37,589 nucleotides of DNA, taken from positions 1 through 37,589 of the forward strand of contig NZ_NBZW01000034.1 in assembly GCF_002379085.1 (NCBI RefSeq), given 5' to 3'. A model generated the notes under the pieces. The model was not told where the DNA came from, ran no database searches, and saw nothing but the letters and a program-made list of their open reading frames with translations. The translations under genes and the position numbers were made by a program. This document shows, piece by piece, positions 7,644-15,083 of this stretch. Numbering within the stretch: position 1 is the stretch's first letter; each line of letters opens with the position of its first letter. The stretch is from Polaromonas sp. AET17H-212 (GTDB taxonomy: Bacteria; Pseudomonadota; Gammaproteobacteria; Burkholderiales; Burkholderiaceae_C).

Positions 7644-8264
7644 TCAACGGGCCGGGGCCTCACCCTGAACGGTAGCGCCGGCCTCGGCATCCGCCTTCAC
7701 TTTGGCCTTGGCTTTGGCCTTGGCCTTGACCTGGCCACCGGCTGCCTTGGCCGTGCCGACGTCACTTTTCACTTCCTTCACTTCCGCCTTGCCGGCCTGC
7801 GCCACACGCTTGCCGCTGGACGTTGCGGCATCACCTGCGGCCTCTGCCGTATTGCGCACCCCGCCCAGCACCTTGCCTGCGCCATCGGTGGTGCTGTTCG
7901 CCGCTGCAGCGGGCGCCTTGTGCTCTTCCGCCGTCGCGTTGCCATTGGCACCTGCGCGCACGCCGGCATCCAGGCCCACACCGGCATTGGCGGTACCGCC
8001 ACCGGGCTGCACGGCCGTGTTCGCGCCAATGCCTGCACCCACACCCACGCCAGCACCCAGCGCCGGGCCGGCGGCCACGGTCACGCCAGTGGCGCCGCGC
8101 ACAGCACCGTCCAGATTCACCAGACCGCCAGCCTGCGCCGAAACACCCCAGATCATGGCCGTGGTCAGCACCATCAGCGAAGGAAGGGCCCGCAAAGCCC
8201 GTGGCCGGGCCACGGCTGTCAGCGCTGGGGAAAGGTCAGATTGAAATTTGTTGAAACGGATCAT
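7644..8264 (-). CDS. Exported Ala/Gly-rich protein with Lys-Ala repeat tail
   Basis: A 206-residue protein; ATG at 8264 with CAGGAGC upstream. The N-terminus has a long polar/basic region, then a hydrophobic stretch LPSLMVLTTAMIWG and a cut site after VSAQA. The mature part is almost all Ala, Gly, Val and Thr, with Gly-Ala repeats (AGVGVGAGIGANTA), a central acidic/basic helix-prone part, and a Lys-Ala tail (KAKAKAKAKVKAD). There are no cysteines in the mature part. No family is recognised. The composition recalls LEA-like or histone-H1-like tails, but that is only a resemblance. It is monocistronic with its own terminator at 7522-7558. Confidence 0.7.
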   Translation of the reverse strand: MIRFNKFQSDLSPALTAVARPRALRALPSLMVLTTAMIWGVSAQAGGLVNLDGAVRGATGVTVAAGPALGAGVGVGAGIGANTAVQPGGGTANAGVGLDAGVRAGANGNATAEEHKAPAAAANSTTDGAGKVLGGVRNTAEAAGDAATSSGKRVAQAGKAEVKEVKSDVGTAKAAGGQVKAKAKAKAKVKADAEAGATVQGEAPAR

Positions 8265-8294
8265 TGAAGCTCCTGCTGTTGAAGAAGGGTTCAT

Positions 8295-8501
8295 CTTCCA
8301 ACGCCAGAATGTTCACTGAGTGTCGGCTTCGTTGGCTTTGTAAGGTGATGCGTCGCCACCACTATACGGGCCGCTACGGCGCAAGTGACCGCTTACATAG
8401 CAGGCCATCTTCACCATGCGGAACGGCCCTGCCGGCCAGATGTAGCGGATGTCACCATCCAATACCCGCATACCGCCCGGCATCGGCCCTGCCGGCCCCC
8501 A
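8295..8501. other. Intergenic region
   Basis: A 207-bp gap between two minus-strand genes. The motif CGGCCCTGCCGGCC occurs twice (near 8421 and 8484), about 60 bp apart. The promoter of the downstream exported-protein gene should lie here. No gene is seen. Confidence 0.4.
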
Positions 8502-9086
8502 TCAGCCGACGGGCCGGATGCCGATCAGCAGGCCGTGTGCCCAGAACGCAAACACCGCCCAAGCCGCCGCGCCCACCACCACCGTGATCGCCGTGCCGGC
8601 CGGGGTGCCCGCCGGGTAGACGGTGTGCGCCGCCCGGTCGCGGGCCCGCGCTGCCCGAAAGCTCAGCACCGCCCACACCAGGAAGGCGCCAAACAGCACC
8701 ACATGCGCCACATTGCCATTGGCCAGCAAGTGGGCCAGCGCCCATACCTTGACCCCCAGCACCATGGGGTGATGCAGCCGTGCCTTGATCGCGTTGCGCG
8801 GCACATAAGCGGCCGCCAGCAGGATGAACGCGATCAGCGTCAGCAGCGAGGCCAGGTGCCGCATGCCTCGTGGCGGCAGCCACAGCTGCACCGGCTGCTG
8901 CCGCGCCAGGCCAAAGCCCCACACGATCAGCACAAAACCGACGATGGATAGCAGCGCATACACGGCCTTCCAGGGCAGCTCACCGATGCGGCCTATCGTC
9001 GCTGTGCGCCAGCCGTCGGCCACGATGCGTATGGAATGCACGCCCAGAAAAAGCACCAGGCCCAGAATCAGTATCGCCACCGCCAT
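8502..9086 (-). CDS. nnrU: NnrU family integral membrane protein
   Basis: A 194-residue protein with about six hydrophobic segments. It matches NnrU: GLVLFLGVHSIRIV at the N-terminus, a WKAVYALLSIVGFVLIVWG block, a PPRGMRHLASLLTLIAFIL block, HHPMVLGVKVWALAHLLANG (central signature) and a C-terminal membrane segment. NnrU was first described as required for nitrite/nitric oxide reductase expression in denitrifiers, but many homologues occur with no denitrification genes. None are seen nearby, so the physiological role here is open. Confidence 0.85.
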   Translation of the reverse strand: MAVAILILGLVLFLGVHSIRIVADGWRTATIGRIGELPWKAVYALLSIVGFVLIVWGFGLARQQPVQLWLPPRGMRHLASLLTLIAFILLAAAYVPRNAIKARLHHPMVLGVKVWALAHLLANGNVAHVVLFGAFLVWAVLSFRAARARDRAAHTVYPAGTPAGTAITVVVGAAAWAVFAFWAHGLLIGIRPVG

Positions 9087-9168
9087 CTCCTTGAAGTATG
9101 GAAGCGATTATGAGCGCCCGCGGCGCGCGCCGCTACGCTGTTCGGCTTGGATTGGCTGGCGTCACAAA

Positions 9169-9223
9169 GCTATTAAATCCATAGCGAATAGCGCAAGCAG
9201 TTAAAGGGCTGGAGGCCGATTTG
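9169..9223 (+). repeat. 55-bp dispersed repeat, copy B
   Basis: Core GCTAT-TAAATCC-ATAGC, then GCGCAAG and AAGGGCTGGAGGCCGATTTG. It aligns gap-free over 55 bp with copies A and C and with the reverse of copy E. It is the only intergenic copy not lying between convergent genes. Confidence 0.8.
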
Positions 9224-9253
9224 ATGCCCACCCCAGCCCCCGAACCGGCCGGT

Positions 9254-9457
9254 TCAGTGCCCGGTGGTTTTCCCGCGCCGCGCCTGCGTCTGGTTGCCTC
9301 CGCCCACATGCGCCTCGCGGTCGCTGCGACTGTCTGGCGTGCGCTTGCCCTGGTTCAGCTGGGTGGGGTCCTGCTCGCCCATCTTGTTGGTGTCGTTCTC
9401 CACCTTGCCGGTGTGGCCGGTCTGTTTGTCATGCGGGTTCTGTTTGCTGCTGGGCAT
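9254..9457 (-). CDS. Small, highly hydrophilic protein of unknown function
   Basis: A 67-residue protein rich in Gln, Asn, Lys, Gly, Asp and Arg, with no hydrophobic stretch (for example TGKVENDTNKMGEQDPTQLN). It looks intrinsically disordered. The ATG at 9457 has a good GAGGAG ribosome binding site. A 112-codon frame on the opposite strand is hydrophobic and has no such site, so the minus strand is preferred. No domain is recognised. Similar small disordered proteins occur in Burkholderiales, often regarded as stress-related, but nothing here proves that. Confidence 0.65.
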   Translation of the reverse strand: MPSSKQNPHDKQTGHTGKVENDTNKMGEQDPTQLNQGKRTPDSRSDREAHVGGGNQTQARRGKTTGH

Positions 9458-9752
9458 GGTGCACTCCTCGGGATAAAGGGTGAAAACGGATCAAAACGGA
9501 TGAGAAAGGGCCAAGCATCGGCGCCAACGCTGCCCGACTCGCCCCTCCGGAGAAGTTAGCATTTTTTTGCCAGGCGTCATTGTTGTATGTCAGACAAGGC
9601 CGTGTGACGTGCGCGACATGCCGGCACGTGCAGCCAGCGTTACACAGCGGTACATGGATGGCGCTTCTCCCGGCATGGCCTTGTGTAGACTACGCCCAGA
9701 CTTCTCCCAACCCACAACCTGTTGCGCAGGCTGTGTTTCAACCGGATCCCTG

Positions 9753-10148
9753 ATGCGCCTGAGAATCTTTCTGGTCGAAGACAGCCCCGTCATCCGCGCC
9801 AACCTGGCCGAGTCCCTGGAAGAACTGGTCGGCGCCCGCGTGGTGGGCGGGGCCAGCAGCGAAGACGAGGCCCGCCAATGGCTGGCCGACCACCCCACCG
9901 CCTGGGACCTGGCCGTGGTCGACCTGTTTTTGCTGCAGGGCAACGGCCTGAATGTGGTCAAAAGCTGCGGCAACCGCGACCTGCGGCAGAAAATCGTCGT
10001 GCTGACCGGCTACGCCACCCCGGCCATGCGCCAGCGCTGCCTGGCGGCAGGCGCCGACGCCGTGTTCGACAAAGCCACCGAGATCGACGAGTTCACCAGC
10101 TACGCGATCAACGAGGTGGAACGGGTAGCCGGCGAAACACGCTGGTGA
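9753..10148 (+). CDS. Single-domain response regulator (CheY-like receiver)
   Basis: A 131-residue receiver with no output domain. Key residues are present: acidic pocket E9/D10 (LVEDSP), phospho-acceptor D57 (AVVDLFLLQGNGL), T85 (VLTGYAT) and K107 (FDKATE). The frame is open upstream to 9567, but the ATG at 9753 is placed exactly where the receiver fold begins. No strong ribosome binding site precedes it. No histidine kinase gene is nearby, so the partner must be encoded elsewhere. It may act as a phospho-relay intermediate or by protein-protein contact. Confidence 0.85.
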   Translation: MRLRIFLVEDSPVIRANLAESLEELVGARVVGGASSEDEARQWLADHPTAWDLAVVDLFLLQGNGLNVVKSCGNRDLRQKIVVLTGYATPAMRQRCLAAGADAVFDKATEIDEFTSYAINEVERVAGETRW

Positions 10149-10173
10149 GCTGACCGCACCGCGGCGCCGGAAT

Positions 10174-10228
10174 GCTACTTATTTAATAGCAACAACCGCA
10201 GGTGAATCAAGGGCTGGGGCCCGATTTG
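10174..10228 (+). repeat. 55-bp dispersed repeat, copy C
   Basis: GCTAC-N7-ATAGC core (one mismatch), then ACCGCAGG and AAGGGCTGGGGCCCGATTTG. It lies between the convergent response-regulator and VOC genes. Confidence 0.75.
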
Positions 10229-10296
10229 GCATGTAATCCGCAAGAGACTTCGGCCCCGTTCGGCCTGCGCTTGCCCAAGCCAGCAACCGGCCAGCC

Positions 10297-10710
10297 TCAG
10301 CCCGCAGCCTCGGCAAAACACATGGCCTCGATCTTGTGGCCGTCCAGGTCGCGCACAAAAGCCGCGTAATACGTCGGCGTGTAGTGCGGCCGCAAGCCGG
10401 GCGGCCCGTCACTGGTTGCCCCCAACGCCAACGCCTGCGCATGAAAGGCATCCACCTCCGCCGGCGAGTTGGCCAGAAAGCTGATGTGCGTGCCATTGCT
10501 TGGCGCGACCCGCCCGCCATCGAGCGGCCGCCCCACCCAGAACTCCGGAAAGGCCCGGCCATAAGCCACCGACTTGCCGTGCTCCATCACCTGCTTGATC
10601 TGCAGCGTGCCCAGCACCGCGTCGTAAAACGCCCGGGCGCGTGGGTAGTCGTTGGTGCCTATGGAGATGTGGGAGATAACGCTGGGAGGGAGATCGGAGG
10701 GATCGGACAT
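10297..10710 (-). CDS. VOC family protein (glyoxalase/bleomycin-resistance/dioxygenase fold)
   Basis: A 137-residue single-module VOC protein. It shows the ISHISIGTNDYPRARAFYD opening, a GTHISFLA strand, the VDAFHAQALALGATSDGPPG helix-loop and a C-terminal YYAAFVRDLDGHKIEAM motif whose glutamate is a usual metal ligand. The first histidine (HISIG) and the HISF histidine are also likely ligands. Such proteins bind a divalent metal and act on small electrophiles or give drug resistance, but substrate cannot be assigned. It is transcribed divergently from the next gene over a 113-bp region. Confidence 0.85.
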   Translation of the reverse strand: MSDPSDLPPSVISHISIGTNDYPRARAFYDAVLGTLQIKQVMEHGKSVAYGRAFPEFWVGRPLDGGRVAPSNGTHISFLANSPAEVDAFHAQALALGATSDGPPGLRPHYTPTYYAAFVRDLDGHKIEAMCFAEAAG

Positions 10711-10823
10711 GATGGCTCCTCGAAATTGAGATGGGGCGAAAAGTTTAGCAAGACGGCGGCCTTTGGTGGAAGAAAATGCCTTGCGGTATCGTTAAACAAT
10801 AAACACAAAAAGCAAGGGAGGTC

Positions 10824-11465
10824 ATGATGGGCTTGATGGACCGCGACTACATGCACGAGGAGGGACGCCAGCGCCCTTTCAGTCCCCCGCCCGAACGATT
10901 TGGCACGCTAAGCAAGGCCCTCATCTTCGTGGTCGTGCTCTTCCTCCTCTACAAAGCCGCAGACTGGAAGTTAAACCAGCATGCAGCCAAGCTAGTCAGT
11001 ACACCGCCCGCACCGACACCAGCGCCGGTGTCGCGTTCCGCTGAACCGGCCGCTCCATCATTTCCGCAAACATCACCTTACTCAAGCGCAACCGAAGCGA
11101 CGGGAAGCAGGCGCACCGTTACCAAGTGCAGCGTCAACGGTAAGACCAGCTACGGAGACGCAAGCTGTGCCGACGGGGCGAAAACAACTCAGATTGTTAC
11201 CAAAGAAAATCACAACCTCATGGTCGCAGTACGCGTGCCGGCAGCCACAAAAACGGAAGAACCGGCCCAGTCACCATCGGTCCTCGCACAAAGCGATCCA
11301 GGCGTTGACCAAGCGGCGATGAAGGCTGAATGCAACGCGCTGGAGGAGCGCATCAAATACCTCGACGCAATGGCGCGGCAGCCGCAAAGCGGACAAATGC
11401 AAGACTGGATACGTGAGGATCGGAAAAAGGCGCGCGACCGGCAGGTGCGCATTCCGTGTCGATAG
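10824..11465 (+). CDS. Membrane-anchored protein with a DUF4124-like Cys motif
   Basis: A 213-residue protein. A cytoplasmic N-terminus of about 30 residues precedes one membrane segment (ALIFVVVLFLLYKAAD), then a Pro/Ser/Ala linker and a short module, TVTKCSVNGKTSYGDASCAD. That module resembles the DUF4124 pattern (C..NGK..Y.D..C) of envelope proteins. The C-terminal third is helical and charged (ECNALEERIKYLDAMARQ), possibly coiled coil. GGGAGG lies just before two adjacent ATG codons; the second (10827) has the better spacing. An inner-membrane protein with a periplasmic C-terminus is likely. Function is unknown. Confidence 0.75.
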   Translation: MMGLMDRDYMHEEGRQRPFSPPPERFGTLSKALIFVVVLFLLYKAADWKLNQHAAKLVSTPPAPTPAPVSRSAEPAAPSFPQTSPYSSATEATGSRRTVTKCSVNGKTSYGDASCADGAKTTQIVTKENHNLMVAVRVPAATKTEEPAQSPSVLAQSDPGVDQAAMKAECNALEERIKYLDAMARQPQSGQMQDWIREDRKKARDRQVRIPCR

Positions 11466-11479
11466 CGCTATCCGGCCGA

Positions 11480-11680
11480 CTACAAAGGACGCGACCCCAG
11501 GTAAACGCCCTGGGTCACAAAGCGATCAGATTCAAATACGCTAACTGCTAACCGAGAAGCCTCACGATTGGGCTCCATTGGAATCCGCATTAAAAATCGT
11601 CCGGACTCATTAACGTCTTTAGGCCTTGCGCGCCACATACGGACCCTGCGAGGACTTTTAACAGCGCGCCGAACGAACAC
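11480..11680 (-). CDS. Possible small protein downstream of the DUF3883 gene
   Basis: A 66-codon frame starting with GTG at 11680, 18 bp after the DUF3883 stop and on the same strand. It has a basic N-terminus (RRAVKSPRRVRMWRARP) and a mixed, protein-like remainder (RLAVSVFESDRFVTQGVYLG). An internal ATG would give 52 residues. The codon choice resembles that of the upstream gene. The ribosome binding site is weak. No family is recognised. It could be a partner of the DUF3883 protein or a gene remnant. Confidence 0.4.
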   Translation of the reverse strand: MFVRRAVKSPRRVRMWRARPKDVNESGRFLMRIPMEPNREASRLAVSVFESDRFVTQGVYLGSRPL

Positions 11681-11698
11681 TCTTCACACAACAGAAGA

Positions 11699-12532
11699 TC
11701 AACCGAAGCTAGCCCGGTAAGTCACGGGATCCAAAACGCAATGCTGATCGAGTGTGCCTTTGAGATCAAAAAGACGAGGCGCCTTCCTGAATTCAAAAAG
11801 CCTATAGAGATGAAATTGGTCTTTCGCGCCGTGCGACAAAGCCAACTCGCCGCGCGAAACAAAAAATGGCGTGTCACGACCAAATGTCGTGGTCTTAACT
11901 TCAATGAATCGCTCTTTGCCGTCGGGCTCAAACGAAAGAACGTCGTAGCCCAGCCCATCTCCTTTCGATTGGGAAATGTGATCAACCTTGTCCGCGAGGC
12001 GGGGCAGCCCAAGTTGCGTCAGTCGCCAATGTTCGAACTGAACAATGAACTCCTCTCCTGCCAAGCCCAATGATTGATTCTGGGCTTCGCGTTCGAGGTA
12101 GTCGCGTTTAGTTGCTCTGAAAAGCAGATGATTTAATGGCTCAGCCGTACGGTTTTTTTTCTGAGGCGCATCTGATTTCACTTTGCTGAAGTCAGTAAGA
12201 GCGGGCACCGAAGCGGGTTGCTGCACAGCCGCAAGTGCAACGCTGTCCAGCGTCGTCTTCCCACGAACTTGCTCAGCAGCAACCATCGCTAAAAGTGCTT
12301 GATAGTTTGATCGCGGTTTGTATCCTCGAATGTAAGGAAAGCCGAGATCAATCATGGCTGCGCTGACATTGCCGTGCTTGAACTCAATGGAGGCATCGGA
12401 TCGGTCTTGCAGCTTCTCCTGCAATTTCCGGCGATGAACCGTCTTGTTGTAAGTTTGCCCCGCTAATTCCAGCGTTAGCATTTGCAGGTAATCAGCAACG
12501 ATTGCCTCTACTTCTAAGCGGGACCAATCCAT
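11699..12532 (-). CDS. DUF3883 domain protein, PD-(D/E)XK nuclease-like
   Basis: A 277-residue protein. The ATG at 12532 is preferred to a TTG five codons upstream. The N-terminal half (about 1-130) starts DWSRLEVEAIVADYLQML and contains GFPYIRGYKPRSNYQ; it looks like a DNA-system-associated domain with no known catalytic motif. The C-terminal half matches DUF3883: GLAGEEFIVQFEHWRL, DGLGYDVLSFEPDG and ERFIEVKTT. E161, D197, E211 and K213 fit the PD-(D/E)XK nuclease core. DUF3883 domains are common at the ends of helicases and restriction or defence proteins; here the domain stands nearly alone. The gene has visibly lower G+C and different codon use from its neighbours, suggesting transfer. 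Confidence 0.8.
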   Translation of the reverse strand: MDWSRLEVEAIVADYLQMLTLELAGQTYNKTVHRRKLQEKLQDRSDASIEFKHGNVSAAMIDLGFPYIRGYKPRSNYQALLAMVAAEQVRGKTTLDSVALAAVQQPASVPALTDFSKVKSDAPQKKNRTAEPLNHLLFRATKRDYLEREAQNQSLGLAGEEFIVQFEHWRLTQLGLPRLADKVDHISQSKGDGLGYDVLSFEPDGKERFIEVKTTTFGRDTPFFVSRGELALSHGAKDQFHLYRLFEFRKAPRLFDLKGTLDQHCVLDPVTYRASFG

Positions 12533-12625
12533 AGGGATTCCAGACAAGGGTTTGACGACACCCTCATCTTAGGGGTCTGTCCAGCCAGTTTTAAGTCGAA
12601 CAGCCACACATGCGTTCGGGTCCAC

Positions 12626-13735
12626 TTAATCTTTGGCCTTGCGCCGTTCCCTGACCGCCCGCGCCAACCCCTCCAGCACCGGCACCGTCTGCGCCATGCT
12701 GATGCAGGCATCGGTGACCGACACGCCGGGCCGCAGCGGCATGCCGGGCACGATGTCCTGCCGGCCTTCATGCAGGTGGCTCTCGATCATGAGGCCGGTG
12801 ATGCGCTGGTCGCCGGCCGCGATCTGCTGGGCCACCTCGGCGGCCACCGTGATCTGGCGCTGGTGCTGCTTGCTGCTGTTGGCATGCGACACGTCGATCA
12901 TCACCTGCTCGCGCAGGCCGGCGCTTTGGAGCAGCGCGCAGGCAGCGTCCACATCGGCTTTTGAATAGTTGGGTTGCTTGCCGCCGCGCAGGATCACGTG
13001 GCAGTCGTTGTTGCCGCGGGTTTCGAAAATCGCGGCCTGGCCCATCTTGGTCATGCCCATGAAGGCGTGTTGCGCCTGCGCTGCCTGGATGGCGTCGGTG
13101 GCGACCTTGATGCCGCCGTCGGTGCCGTTCTTGAAGCCGACCGGGCAGCTCAAGCCAGAGGCCAGCTGGCGGTGGCTGGGGCTCTCGGTGGTGCGTGCGC
13201 CAATGGCGCCCCAGCTCACCAGGTCGCTGATGAACTGCGGGCTCAGCAGGTCCAGAAACTCGGTGCCCACCGGCAGGCCCAGGGCCAGCACGTCGAGCAG
13301 CAGGCACCGCGCCATTTCCAGCCCTTCGTTGATGGCGAAGCTGCCGTCCATGTGCGGGTCGTTGATGTAGCCTTTCCAGCCCACGGTGGTGCGCGGTTTC
13401 TCGAAGTACACCCGCATCACCACGAGCAGGTCGTCGGCCAGGGCATCGGCCTGCAGCTTGAGTTGGCGCGCATAGTCCATGGCCTGGTCATGGTCGTGGA
13501 TGGAGCAGGGCCCGACCACGACAATCAGGCGGTCGTCGGCACCATGCAGCACGCGCGAGATGGCGGCGCGGCTGCGTTCCACCAGGCTCAAGCTGGCTTC
13601 AGGCACCGGCAGCCACTCCTGCAGCAGGGCCGGCGTGATCAGCGGGCGCACCGCGCTGATGCGGGTGTCGTCAATGCGGGTGGTGTCGTGGGTGGAAATT
13701 TTTACGGCGGACGGCGTGGCAATGCGATGGGGCAT
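12626..13735 (-). CDS. aroG: 3-deoxy-7-phosphoheptulonate (DAHP) synthase, class I
   Basis: Catalyses the first step of the shikimate pathway, joining phosphoenolpyruvate and erythrose 4-phosphate. The 369-residue protein begins at the ATG at 13735; the frame is open further upstream but without homology. Family motifs are VVGPCSIHDHDQAMDYA, MRVYFEKPRTTVGWKGYINDP, FLDLLSPQFISDLVSWGAIGARTTESPSHR, GFKNGTDGG, HVILRGG..PNY, IDVSHANSSKQ and the metal-binding IESHLHEGRQ. These match the E. coli AroF/AroG/AroH type. Which amino acid inhibits it cannot be told from sequence. It is divergent from the AraC-type regulator at 14002, with 266 bp between. Confidence 0.95.
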   Translation of the reverse strand: MPHRIATPSAVKISTHDTTRIDDTRISAVRPLITPALLQEWLPVPEASLSLVERSRAAISRVLHGADDRLIVVVGPCSIHDHDQAMDYARQLKLQADALADDLLVVMRVYFEKPRTTVGWKGYINDPHMDGSFAINEGLEMARCLLLDVLALGLPVGTEFLDLLSPQFISDLVSWGAIGARTTESPSHRQLASGLSCPVGFKNGTDGGIKVATDAIQAAQAQHAFMGMTKMGQAAIFETRGNNDCHVILRGGKQPNYSKADVDAACALLQSAGLREQVMIDVSHANSSKQHQRQITVAAEVAQQIAAGDQRITGLMIESHLHEGRQDIVPGMPLRPGVSVTDACISMAQTVPVLEGLARAVRERRKAKD

Positions 13736-14001
13736 GGTGAGAAACCTGTGTAAGAGTGTTCGCCCGATTAGACACCTGTCGCATCCTGATTCGGGCAGCG
13801 CTGGCGGTATTGCAAAGCACACAGCGCCGTGCAAGGCGCAACAGGTTGGGCGCATTGTTCACATTCATGGCGGGCGTTTCACCGCGAAGAACGGGCTGAA
13901 ACCTGAGTGACAACTTGCAACGTGCGGGCCCCAAAATCATACTTAAGATGGGCGCCCTGCTGATACGCGCCCACAGGCGCTGATCGAGAAGCACCACAGC
14001 C
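13736..14001. promoter_or_regulatory. Divergent promoter region, aroG / AraC-type regulator
   Basis: A 266-bp region. For the plus strand, TTGCAA (13915-13920) and CATACT (13938-13943) are 17 bp apart and could be a weak sigma-70 promoter for the regulator. No leader peptide or obvious operator was recognised for aroG. Confidence 0.35.
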
Positions 14002-14790
14002 ATGCCCGATTCATGCGCTCCCGCGACGGCGTCCCGCAGCCCCAGTTTTCTTTGGGTGGACCTGACGCGGGACGCGCGAACAGCGCTGGTCGAGCGGCTC
14101 GAAGGCACGTTTGCCATGGACCTGCAGCGCGTCAGAGAGCCGGCGCAGATTCCCGGCGCCATCGAGGTTTACGCTCCGCAGTTTGTTTGTTTCGAGTTTG
14201 ACGAGCCCGAGCTGCCGGGCATCAACGCCTTGGCCCGCACCCGTCACGAGCATCCAGACCTGCCCGTTCTCATCATCACTGGCCGCCTTTCCGAGGCCGT
14301 GGCAAGGTGGGCCTTGCACATGCGGGTTTGGGACCTGCTGGTCAAGCCGGTTCCCGTCGAAGCGCTGCGCCAGCACGTTTCGGCACTGGCGCAATTGGCG
14401 CACAAGCAGCACACTCTGCCTTCCCCTGCGCAGAAACGCCAGGACCGCACGCTTCCTGCGATCACGCATGTTGCGGCTCAGTTTCATCACAAGATCGCGC
14501 TGGAAAAGGTCGCCGCCCTGTGCCGTCTGAGCCCCTCGCAGTTCTGCCGCGTTTTCAGGCAAGAGCAAGGCGCGAGTTTTGCCCAGTATCTGCTGCACTA
14601 CCGAATTGAACGCGCCTGCGAGCGCCTCGGCTTCCCGGACGCACTCGCCAAGGAAGTGGCCTACTCGGTCGGCTTCAACGACCTCTCGTATTTCACCTGG
14701 GCCTTCAAGCGCCAGGTGGGGGTGTGCCCGAGCAAGTACCACACGCCCCACGACGCGCCGTGGGGTCAGCAGGATTGTCTTAACGGTTAG
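14002..14790 (+). CDS. AraC-family regulator with degenerate receiver domain
   Basis: A 262-residue protein. Residues about 16-130 have a receiver-like pattern (FLWVD, LPVLIITGRLSE with T93, LLVKPVPVEAL with K115). The phospho-acceptor region reads FEFDEPELPG: counting back from the conserved Pro, Glu68 occupies the usual Asp place, and the first acidic pocket has only D20. Residues about 155-250 are an AraC double helix-turn-helix (IALEKVAALCRLSPSQFCRVFRQ and AKEVAYSVGFNDLSYFTWAFKRQVGVCPSKY). It is thus a DNA-binding regulator that may not need phosphorylation. Its 3' end contains a 21-bp tandem repeat. It precedes the protease gene on the same strand and may control it. Confidence 0.85.
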   Translation: MPDSCAPATASRSPSFLWVDLTRDARTALVERLEGTFAMDLQRVREPAQIPGAIEVYAPQFVCFEFDEPELPGINALARTRHEHPDLPVLIITGRLSEAVARWALHMRVWDLLVKPVPVEALRQHVSALAQLAHKQHTLPSPAQKRQDRTLPAITHVAAQFHHKIALEKVAALCRLSPSQFCRVFRQEQGASFAQYLLHYRIERACERLGFPDALAKEVAYSVGFNDLSYFTWAFKRQVGVCPSKYHTPHDAPWGQQDCLNG

Positions 14791-14810
14791 CAGGATCGTC
14801 CTAACCGGCT
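14769..14810. repeat. 21-bp tandem direct repeat (2 copies)
   Basis: GCAGGATTGTCTTAACGG at 14769 and GCAGGATCGTCCTAACCG at 14790 begin two adjacent 21-bp units that differ at a few positions. The unit length equals two helical turns, as expected for AraC-family half-sites. The first unit overlaps the last codons of the regulator. CGGTTAG/CTAACCG (14784-14790 and 14801-14807) also forms a short inverted repeat. Confidence 0.6.
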
Positions 14811-15083
14811 CTGCTGGGCGGCGCTAGCATTTCAGTGAGCGTCGCGTAGCCAGAGTGCGGCAAAAGCAAGGAGGTCTTGTCAGCACCGCGCTGCGCGATT
14901 CTTTCTCAGTTGGCGCAGGGTAGGGGGTAGGAGTAGGCGGTTTCAAACATCGATGCATTGACGAAGTCATGCATTTGTTTTTTTAACCTGACTCGGGGCA
15001 CGGCGACGGGTTGATGCCTCGCCGCCCAACGTTAACCAACCAAAAACGGGCTTGTGCCCGCAGCAACATCAGGAGTACGGAAA
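14791..15083. other. Leader region upstream of the protease gene
   Basis: A 293-bp region with the tandem repeat at its left end, a hairpin with T-run at 14953-14984, a small hairpin CGGGC-TTGT-GCCCG near 15047-15060, and CAGGAG as ribosome binding site at 15069-15074. No gene is seen. Confidence 0.5.
14953..14984 (+). terminator. Intrinsic terminator or attenuator between regulator and protease genes
   Basis: ATGCATTGAC and GTCATGCAT pair (nine pairs, one bulged T) over a GAA loop, followed by TTG and seven T. It lies about 160 bp after the regulator stop and 100 bp before the protease start, so it could end the regulator transcript or attenuate a read-through transcript. Confidence 0.6.

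Noticed and set aside
9221..9559. A 112-codon plus-strand frame opposite the 67-residue hydrophilic gene
   Set aside because: No ribosome binding site and a start lying inside a repeat; the minus-strand frame has GAGGAG and a plausible composition. Some uncertainty remains.
11493..11516. Hairpin GACCCCAGG / CCTGGGTC
   Set aside because: No T-run on either strand, one bulge, and it lies inside a possible coding frame.
12548..12625. Possible insertion-sequence end between the DUF3883 gene and aroG
   Set aside because: The stretch GGGTCTGTCCAGCC resembles IS termini in style, but I found no matching inverted repeat, target duplication or transposase fragment.
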